From: Elusimicrobiota bacterium
GTDB lineage: Bacteria > Elusimicrobiota > Elusimicrobia > UBA1565 > UBA9628
Direction of reading: 5' to 3'
Assembly (NCBI GenBank): GCA_028717525.1
Contig: JAQUNT010000080.1
Span: forward strand, 1 to 8,235
DNA: 8,235 nt
Below are positions 1-4,977 of this stretch, piece after piece (position 1 is the first letter of the stretch; the number at the start of each line of letters is the position of its first letter). The translations under genes and the position numbers were made by a program. A model generated the notes under the pieces. The model saw nothing but the letters and a program-made list of their open reading frames with translations, did no database searches and was not told the DNA's origin.

Positions 1-1088
1 CCCTGGAAGAAGGACTGCACCGCGATGAAGGCCAGCAAGGTGTAGAGGACACCCGATAAGCTCAAGACCCCGGAGGCGAAGAAGAGGCCCACGATGCCGC
101 CCAGCACGGCGGAGCGGATCCAGAAAGAGCGGGGCAGCCACTTGAGGCTGCCGTCGGTATTCTTGGTGAAGAGCGGGACGCTCGCATAGCTGAAGGCCTG
201 CGCCGCCCAGTGCGCGATGCGCACCAGGCTGCGGTTCTCGCGCACCAGGGCCTGCACGACCTCGGCGTTGCCGGCGCGCGGGTCGTTGTTCTCGCGCAGG
301 CTGTTCTTGGTGAAGGCCGAGACCAGGTACGGCAGGCCCACCATGTACATCTCGATGCCGAAAGTGTAGATGATGTTGCCGAGGACGTAGCGCCAGAAGG
401 ATCTGTTGCGCTCTGGGTCCTTGAAGACCTGCCCGAAGCCGCCCTTGGCCTCGGAAGCCGGAGCAGCGGGGATTGCGGGCTTGGCCTCGGTCCGGCTTTG
501 CGCCGGAGGCTCCAGGCTCGGCCCCTTCGCGGCGGAAGGCTCGGCCGCCGGGACGGGATCGGCGATGTCGGAGGCGCCCTGCGCCCGGCTCTCGCCGGTA
601 AGGACCGAGAACTGCTTCTCGGCGGAGCCCTTGGAATCGTCGGATGAAGCCTTCGCGACGCCCTGCACGGCCTCGTCCGCGGCCTGGGCGGCGGGCTGGA
701 GCTTCCCTTCGCTCAGCGCGCGGACGGCCTCGGCGACCGGGACCGCGGCCCCGGCAGCCGCCGGCGGCATCGGAAGTCCCGCCGGCGCCGCCCGGACGGA
801 ATCCCCTGCGGCCGACGGCGCGACGAGCAGGCCGGAGGGCGCCACGGACGGCACGGCCGACAGGGAAGGCCGGGAGAGGGGCGATAAGGAGATGCCGGAG
901 AGCGCAGAGGCGCCCGCAGTCAGATGGGAGGCCTGCAGGGAGGACCCCACCGCGCCCGCTGCGCCGACCGGCAGGGCGCCCGCCTGGACCTGCAGGCTCT
1001 GCACCGCGGCTAAAGCGGACTGGACGCTGAGCAGGTAGGCCAGAGCGGAAGCCACGAACTTGAGGCCGAGGCGGCGGCGCGCGCTCAT
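1..1088 (-). CDS. MFS-like membrane protein with signal peptide and Ala/Pro-rich linker (3' end beyond window)
   Basis: The frame is open from an ATG at 1088 to the left edge, giving 362 codons with no stop, so the C-terminus is missing. Residues 1-27 form a classic signal peptide: an Arg-rich start (ARRR, residues 3-6), a hydrophobic core, and an ALA|AV cleavage site after residue 27. Residues of about 28-215 are low-complexity, rich in Ala, Pro, Ser and Gly, and probably disordered. A conserved-looking part follows, starting near GGFGQVFKDPERN. It has a hydrophobic span at about 234-259, an amphipathic stretch near 293-307, and one or two spans at about 326-361 after a W/R-containing loop. 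This resembles the start of a Major Facilitator Superfamily fold, but the diagnostic part is cut off and no substrate can be named. The ATG at 1088 is chosen because the signal peptide begins exactly there; the next in-frame Met is about 100 residues later. No Shine-Dalgarno is present, and a TATAAT box lies 7 nt upstream. Existence as a gene is near certain; the family call is moderate. Confidence 0.72.
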   Translation of the reverse strand, partial: MSARRRLGLKFVASALAYLLSVQSALAAVQSLQVQAGALPVGAAGAVGSSLQASHLTAGASALSGISLSPLSRPSLSAVPSVAPSGLLVAPSAAGDSVRAAPAGLPMPPAAAGAAVPVAEAVRALSEGKLQPAAQAADEAVQGVAKASSDDSKGSAEKQFSVLTGESRAQGASDIADPVPAAEPSAAKGPSLEPPAQSRTEAKPAIPAAPASEAKGGFGQVFKDPERNRSFWRYVLGNIIYTFGIEMYMVGLPYLVSAFTKNSLRENNDPRAGNAEVVQALVRENRSLVRIAHWAAQAFSYASVPLFTKNTDGSLKWLPRSFWIRSAVLGGIVGLFFASGVLSLSGVLYTLLAFIAVQSFFQ

Positions 1089-1193
1089 GACAAAGATTAT
1101 ATACAGGGGGCCCGGAAGCCATCACGGCCCTTCGGCCGGAATCCGTCCGTTATTGGGCCCAGGCGGAGCTGGGTCTTTGGACCGGCGCCTTTT
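1089..1193. other. Intergenic gap between receiver gene and MFS-like gene
   Basis: This 105-bp gap holds the TATAAT box above and two short perfect inverted repeats. One is CGGCC-CTTC-GGCCG at 1125-1138, just upstream of the weak -35 position. The other is GGTC-TTTG-GACC at 1172-1183, shortly after the receiver stop codon. Neither is followed by a T-run on the minus strand, so neither looks like a terminator for the receiver gene. Because the MFS-like gene has its own -10 box, the two minus-strand genes need not form an operon, although read-through is possible. Confidence 0.5.
1096..1101 (-). promoter_or_regulatory. -10 box (TATAAT) of the MFS-like gene, implying a leaderless mRNA
   Basis: A perfect TATAAT reads on the minus strand from 1101 to 1096, in otherwise GC-rich DNA, and 7 nt separate it from the ATG at 1088. 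A normal start 6-8 nt downstream of the box would place the transcript's first base at or next to the start codon. The -35 region is weak: GTGATG at 1125-1120 matches TTGACA at 3 of 6 with an 18-nt spacer. The box is seen; its use is inferred. Confidence 0.6.
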
Positions 1194-1613
1194 TCAAGGG
1201 GTCACGCGCCAGGGGCGGTACTCGTCGTCCTTCTGCCGCGGGGAAGGTCCTTCCAGCAGCCGCTTGACCTCCCGGCGCAGTTCGCCGAAGTCGAAGGGCT
1301 TGGTGATGTAGGCGTTGGCCCCCAGTTCGAGGGCCTCGCGGGCCATTTCCAGGTCGGCCTGCGCGGTGAGCATGAGCACCGGGATGCAGATGCAGCCGGC
1401 GCGGGCGCTGCGCAGGACCTCGATGCCCGTCATGCCGGGCATGGCCACGTCGAGCAGGAGGAGGTGCGGGCAGGACTCGGCCAGGGCGCGCAGGCAGGAC
1501 GGGCCGTCGCAGGCCTCGTGGATGTCGTACTCCTTGCCCAGGAGGAGCACCAGGCCCCGGCGCAGGTCCGGGTCGTCGTCAACGACCAGGATGCATTTCT
1601 TCTCCGAGGCCAT
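1194..1613 (-). CDS. Stand-alone receiver-domain response regulator (CheY-like)
   Basis: The 139-residue protein is a single receiver domain with no DNA-binding or enzymatic output domain. Every phosphotransfer residue is present: the acidic pair D12/D13 in VVDDDPD, the phospho-acceptor D55 in LLLLDVAMPGMTG, the switch Thr T83 in LMLTAQ, and K105 in YITKPFDF. A short basic/acidic tail follows the last helix (about residues 120-139). It should take a phosphoryl group from a histidine kinase and signal by protein-protein contact; no kinase is encoded in this window. Six cysteines (7, 35, 40, 48, 74, 76) are more than usual for such a small domain, but no motif is evident. The start at 1613 is forced: the first beta strand begins at residue 7 and no upstream in-frame start is seen. 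There is no Shine-Dalgarno, and an extended -10 box ends 6 nt before the ATG. It is divergent from the tRNA-Ile/ileS unit. The family is certain; the pathway is unknown. Confidence 0.93.
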   Translation of the reverse strand: MASEKKCILVVDDDPDLRRGLVLLLGKEYDIHEACDGPSCLRALAESCPHLLLLDVAMPGMTGIEVLRSARAGCICIPVLMLTAQADLEMAREALELGANAYITKPFDFGELRREVKRLLEGPSPRQKDDEYRPWRVTP

Positions 1614-1619
1614 ATTCGC

Positions 1620-1628
1620 ATTATACCA
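1620..1628 (-). promoter_or_regulatory. Extended -10 promoter (TGGTATAAT) of the receiver gene
   Basis: The minus strand reads TGGTATAAT from 1628 to 1620, a perfect match to the extended -10 consensus TGnTATAAT. Six bases (GCGAAT) then lead straight to the ATG at 1613. The region 17 nt upstream is GC-rich with no -35 match, as expected for extended -10 promoters. The predicted transcription start coincides with the A of the start codon, so the mRNA would be leaderless. Confidence 0.68.
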
Positions 1629-1668
1629 CTTTAATCCCGATGGCCCGGCCGGGGCCGGTGAAATTATG

Positions 1669-1674
1669 TAGAAT
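1669..1674 (+). promoter_or_regulatory. Possible -10 box (TAGAAT) for tRNA-Ile/ileS
   Basis: TAGAAT matches TATAAT at 5 of 6 positions and lies 27 nt before the tRNA, so a transcript would start near 1681 with about 20 nt of precursor leader for RNase P to remove. No convincing -35 is found 15-19 nt upstream, where the DNA is a GC block. This is the best candidate by position only. Confidence 0.35.
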
Positions 1675-1701
1675 GTCTGGCCGTTCCAGCAGGCTGGACT
1701 T

Positions 1702-1777
1702 GGGCGGATAGCTCATTTGGCAGAGCGCCGTGCTGATAACACGGAGGTGCCGAGTTCGAATCTCGGTCCGCCCACCA
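1702..1777 (+). tRNA. tRNA-Ile (anticodon GAT), complete with encoded CCA
   Basis: The full cloverleaf can be drawn by hand. The acceptor stem is GGGCGGA (1702-1708) with TCCGCCC (1767-1773), 7 pairs. The D stem is GCTC (1711-1714) with GAGC (1723-1726), with GG in its loop. The anticodon stem CCGTG/CACGG encloses the loop CTGATAA, with anticodon GAT at 1735-1737. The variable loop has 5 nt (1745-1749). The T stem CCGAG/CTCGG encloses TTCGAAT. The discriminator is A1774, as needed for tRNA-Ile, and CCA is encoded at 1775-1777. GAT decodes ATC and ATT. The gene directly precedes ileS, whose product would charge this tRNA. A run of seven T (1779-1785) follows the CCA after one C. Confidence 0.97.
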
Positions 1778-1785
1778 CTTTTTTT
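1778..1785 (+). promoter_or_regulatory. 8-nt spacer with T7 run between tRNA-Ile and ileS start
   Basis: The spacer is C followed by seven T, then the ATG at 1786. It is too short and lacks purines for a Shine-Dalgarno site. If the tRNA is processed just after CCA, the ileS mRNA would begin with about 8 nt of pyrimidine leader. The T-run follows the folded tRNA and could also cause pausing or partial termination; the sequence alone does not decide this. Confidence 0.45.
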
Positions 1786-4700
1786 ATGGAAACCCCGAAA
1801 ATGACGGCCCCGCCGGCCATGCCGCGCCACACCGAGATCGACCGGCGCATCCTCGCCTTCTGGAAGGAGCGGCGCTGCTTCGAGAGGCTGCGCGAACTGC
1901 GTCGGGACCGGCCGCCCTTCCGCTTCATCGACGGCCCCATCACGGCCAACAACCCCATGGGCGTACACCACGCCTGGGGCCGCACCCTCAAGGACGCCTT
2001 CATCCGCTACAAGGCCATGCGCGGGTTCTCCTGCCGCTACCAGAACGGCTTCGACTGCCAGGGCCTCTGGCTCGAGGTCGAGGTGGAGAAGGAGCTCGGC
2101 TTCAAGGGCAAGCCCGACATCGAGCGCTTCGGCATAGACGGCTTCTCGCGCAAATGCCGCGAACGGGTGGAGAAGTTCTCCCGCATCCAGACCGAGCAGT
2201 CCGTGCGCCTGGGCCAGTGGATGGACTGGGACGATTCCTATTATACGCACAGCGACGGCAACATCGTCGGCATTTGGCATTTCCTCAAGCTCTGCAAGCA
2301 GAACGGCTGGCTGACGCGCAAGGCCCTGCCCATGCCCTGGTGCCCGCGCTGCGGCACCAGCCTCTCCGAGCACGAGATGGCCGGCTCCCACCAGGACCTC
2401 CAGCATCTCTCGGTCTTCGTGCACCTGCCCCTCAAGGAGGATCCCCGGCGCCGTCTCCTGCTCTGGACGACCACGCCTTGGACCCTGTCCTCCAACACGG
2501 CCGCGGCCGTCAACCCGGAGCTGACCTACTGCGAAGTCTCCTCTCCCAAATGGCCGCACCGTCTTATCCTCTGCAAGGACGCCCTGGGCAAGCTCAAGTC
2601 CATCGCACCCAAGGTCGAACGCATGTTCCCGGGCCGGGAGCTCCTGGGCCTGCGCTACGAGACCTTCTTCCCGGATCTCGCGGCGCAGAAGGGCGTGGAC
2701 CACAAGGTCGTCCCGTGGTCTGCGGTCGACGCGACCGAGGGGTCCGGGATCGTGCACATCGCCCCGGGCTGCGGCCGGGAGGACCACGAGCTGGGCGTGG
2801 AGCAGGGCCTCGCCGCGATCAGCCCGGTGGACGACAACGGCGTGTTCCTGCCCGGCTTCGGCTGGCTCACCGGCCGCAGCGCCGGGGAGGTGGCCGACGA
2901 CGTGGCCAAGGCCCTGGAGCATAGCGGCAAGCTCCTGTGGGGGGAGCTCTACACGCATCCCTATCCCGTCTGCTGGCGCTGCAAGAACGAGGTCATCTTC
3001 CGGCTCGTCGACGAATGGTTCATCAAGACCGCCGAGATCAAGCCGCGCCTCAAGAAGGCCGCGTCAGCGGTGCAGTGGATGCCCGAGCACATGGGCAAGC
3101 GCATGGACGACTGGCTCGAGAACATGGGGGACTGGTGCATCTCGCGCAAGCGCTTCTGGGGCATGCCCCTGCCCTTCTTCTCCTGCTCCTGCGGGGAGCT
3201 CACCGTGGTGGGCTCGCGCGAGGAGCTGCGGGCCCTGGCCGTCGACCCCGCGGCGGTCGACGCCCTGCCGGAGCTGCACAAGCCCTGGATCGACTCCATC
3301 GCCATCCGCTGCCCCAAGTGCGGCGGCTCCGCGCCCCGGGTCGCGGAGGTGGGGGACTGCTGGCTCGACGCGGGGATCGTGCCCTATTCCACCCTGGGCT
3401 ACTTCACGGACCGCGCCAACTGGGAGAGGAACTTCCCCGCGGAGTGGGTCTGCGAGATGCGCGAGCAGGTCCGGCTCTGGTTCTACTCCATGCTTTTCAT
3501 GGGCGTCACCATCAGCGACCGGGCCCCCTATGAGAAGGTCCTGGCCTACGAGCGCATGATCTCAGAGGAGGGGACCAAGTTCTCCAAGACCGGCTACATG
3601 ATCCGCTTCGACGAGGCGGTGGACAAGCTGGGCGCGGACTCCATGCGCTACCTCTACTGCGGCCATCCCGTGGGCCTGGACCTGCGCTTCGGCTTCACTT
3701 TGGGGGAGCTCGCGGGCCGCAAGCTCTGCTCCCTGTGGAACATCTACGTCTTCTTCGCGACCTACGCCTTGGTGGACAAGCCCGACCTCTCCGCCGAGGT
3801 CCCGGCCTCGGCGCGCCCCATCCCCGACCGCTGGCTGCTCGCCCGCACCCACGCCCTGCTCGAGGCCGCGACCAAAGCCTACGAAGGCTACGCCCTCAAC
3901 GCCGTGGTGCGCGAGGCCGACGAGTTCCTGGAGGATGTCTCCAACTGGTACGTGCGCGCCAACCGCCGCCGGTTCTGGAAGAACGGCGCCGCGGCCGACA
4001 AGGCCTCGGCCTACCAAGCCCTGCACGCGGCCATCCGCACGGTGACCGGGGTCCTGGCGCCCATCGTGCCCTTCATCACCGAGGAGATCTGGCAGAACGC
4101 GGTCCGGCCGCTGCTGCCCGGCGCCCCGGAATCCGTGCACCACTCCGACTGGCCCATGGCCGGGCCGGATTGGGCCGACCCCGGTCTCCTGGGGCGCACG
4201 GCGCTGGTGCGCAAGGTCATCAGCCTGGCGCTGCACCTGCGCGAGAAAGCCGACGTCAGGGTCCGCCAGCCCCTGCGCGAGCTCCTGGTCAAATGCCCGG
4301 ACGAGGCCGCGACCGCTCTGCGCGAACAGCTTCCGGTACTGCTGGCCGAGCTGAACATCAAGGTCGTCGGGTTCATCACGGACGCGGACGCGCTCTACGT
4401 GCCCAGGCTCGCGCTCAACATCCGCGCCGCCGGCCCGGTCCTGCGCGGGGACCTGGGCCAGGTCAGGGCGCTCGTGGAGAACGCTTCTGTCGCCGACATG
4501 GCCGCCATGGTCGCCCGATTCGATGCCGGGCAGCCCTGCCGCGTCTCAGGTCATGACGGGGACCTGCCGCCCGGGATCTTCACGCGCGAGAAGGGCATGG
4601 CGCCGGGCTTCCAGGTCGTGACCGAGGGGGACATCACCTTGGCCCTCGACACACGGCTCGATGAGGGCCTGGAGCTCGAGGGCCTGGCCCGCGACCTGGT

Positions 4701-4977
4701 GCGCCATTTGCAGGTGCTGCGCAAGGAGGCCGGCCTGGAGGTCACGCAGCGCGTGGAGCTGGGCCTGGCCACGGCCAGCGCCAAGCTCCAGGCCGCAGTC
4801 GCGGCGCACCGCGACCATGTCGCCGAGGAGCTCCTGGCCGTCCGCATCCAGGACGGAGACCTCGCCGGCGAGGCCGTGCGCAAGGACTTCCAGATCTCGG
4901 GACATCCCCTCCGGGCGGCGCTGAAGCCCGCCGCCCCGGCCAAGTCCCTGTCGTCGTTGCCGGCGCCGTCTACTTGA
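1786..4977 (+). CDS. ileS: Isoleucyl-tRNA synthetase, eukaryote-like type 2 (IleRS2), with swapped GxHH signature
   Basis: A cytoplasmic class I synthetase that joins isoleucine to tRNA-Ile using ATP. The start at 1786 gives 1063 residues. ATG 1801 is an alternative (GGA lies about 10 nt before it); an in-frame ATG at 1717 lies inside the tRNA and is rejected. Visible parts in order: the N-terminal DGPITANNPMGVHHAWGRT, where the HIGH site reads G59-V-H-H62; a first zinc pair C186/C189; the CP1 editing domain, with TTTPWTL at 228-234 and GSGIVHIAPGCGRED, whose H324 and D333 have the spacing of E. coli H333 and D342, so post-transfer editing residues look intact; C396/C399; WCISRKRFWG; C467/C469 and C509/C512; KFSKT at 598-602, the KMSKS loop; then a helical anticodon-binding domain and a C-terminal part without the Cys-rich zinc finger of typical bacterial IleRS. 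Length, the missing finger and the motif style indicate the type 2 clade, known for mupirocin resistance. Its stop overlaps the convergent protease gene by 8 bp. Function is near certain; exact start is moderate. Confidence 0.95.
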   Translation: METPKMTAPPAMPRHTEIDRRILAFWKERRCFERLRELRRDRPPFRFIDGPITANNPMGVHHAWGRTLKDAFIRYKAMRGFSCRYQNGFDCQGLWLEVEVEKELGFKGKPDIERFGIDGFSRKCRERVEKFSRIQTEQSVRLGQWMDWDDSYYTHSDGNIVGIWHFLKLCKQNGWLTRKALPMPWCPRCGTSLSEHEMAGSHQDLQHLSVFVHLPLKEDPRRRLLLWTTTPWTLSSNTAAAVNPELTYCEVSSPKWPHRLILCKDALGKLKSIAPKVERMFPGRELLGLRYETFFPDLAAQKGVDHKVVPWSAVDATEGSGIVHIAPGCGREDHELGVEQGLAAISPVDDNGVFLPGFGWLTGRSAGEVADDVAKALEHSGKLLWGELYTHPYPVCWRCKNEVIFRLVDEWFIKTAEIKPRLKKAASAVQWMPEHMGKRMDDWLENMGDWCISRKRFWGMPLPFFSCSCGELTVVGSREELRALAVDPAAVDALPELHKPWIDSIAIRCPKCGGSAPRVAEVGDCWLDAGIVPYSTLGYFTDRANWERNFPAEWVCEMREQVRLWFYSMLFMGVTISDRAPYEKVLAYERMISEEGTKFSKTGYMIRFDEAVDKLGADSMRYLYCGHPVGLDLRFGFTLGELAGRKLCSLWNIYVFFATYALVDKPDLSAEVPASARPIPDRWLLARTHALLEAATKAYEGYALNAVVREADEFLEDVSNWYVRANRRRFWKNGAAADKASAYQALHAAIRTVTGVLAPIVPFITEEIWQNAVRPLLPGAPESVHHSDWPMAGPDWADPGLLGRTALVRKVISLALHLREKADVRVRQPLRELLVKCPDEAATALREQLPVLLAELNIKVVGFITDADALYVPRLALNIRAAGPVLRGDLGQVRALVENASVADMAAMVARFDAGQPCRVSGHDGDLPPGIFTREKGMAPGFQVVTEGDITLALDTRLDEGLELEGLARDLVRHLQVLRKEAGLEVTQRVELGLATASAKLQAAVAAHRDHVAEELLAVRIQDGDLAGEAVRKDFQISGHPLRAALKPAAPAKSLSSLPAPST
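1960..1971 (+). other. GVHH variant of the class I HIGH signature in ileS
   Basis: Codons GGC GTA CAC CAC encode residues 59-62. Aligned without gaps to the usual IleRS context (AN-x3-H-x-G-H-A), the first His and the Gly have exchanged places: HxGH becomes GxHH. The flanking AN before and A-x-x-x-T-x-K-D after keep the register clear. The canonical motif binds ATP in the active site. Confidence 0.85.
4970..4977. other. Convergent 3' overlap of ileS and the metalloprotease gene
   Basis: The ileS stop TGA is at 4975-4977. The protease stop TAG is the complement of 4970-4972. The two coding regions therefore share 8 bp tail to tail. No hairpin plus T-run is seen on either strand near this point, so transcripts likely run into each other or end by a factor-dependent route. 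Confidence 0.85.

Larger units (their letters stand above)
1614..1701. promoter_or_regulatory. Divergent promoter region between receiver gene and tRNA-Ile/ileS
   Basis: These 88 bp must carry promoters in both directions. The minus-strand promoter is the extended -10 box at 1620-1628. The plus-strand promoter is less clear; TAGAAT at 1669-1674 is the best -10. In between is a perfect 10-bp palindrome, CCCGGCCGGG, at 1644-1653. Just before the tRNA, CTGG (1677-1680), CCAGC (1686-1690) and GCTGG (1693-1697) can pair in two mutually exclusive ways. These repeats are seen directly; any operator or leader function is speculation. Confidence 0.5.

Noticed and set aside
210..1038. Several open frames on the plus strand over the left end
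   Set aside because: They are complements of the signal-peptide membrane protein gene on the minus strand, whose frame is clearly coding (signal peptide, linker, hydrophobic spans).
1125..1138. CGGCC-CTTC-GGCCG hairpin as terminator of the receiver gene
   Set aside because: The stem is only 5 bp and no T-run follows it on the minus strand; it lies beside the promoter of the next gene.
1172..1195. GGTC-TTTG-GACC hairpin followed by TTTTT on the plus strand as a terminator
   Set aside because: The stem has 4 bp, the T-run is several bases away, and no plus-strand gene ends here.
1717..1785. In-frame ATG at 1717 that would extend ileS by 23 residues
   Set aside because: This stretch is the tRNA-Ile gene; the peptide (with NTEVPSSNLG) is the familiar artefact of translating a tRNA. 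The cloverleaf is complete and decides the matter.
1621..2958. Long open frame of 445 codons on the minus strand
   Set aside because: It lies antisense to the first third of ileS and through the tRNA. Its composition is that of a GC-rich shadow frame and no domain is recognisable.
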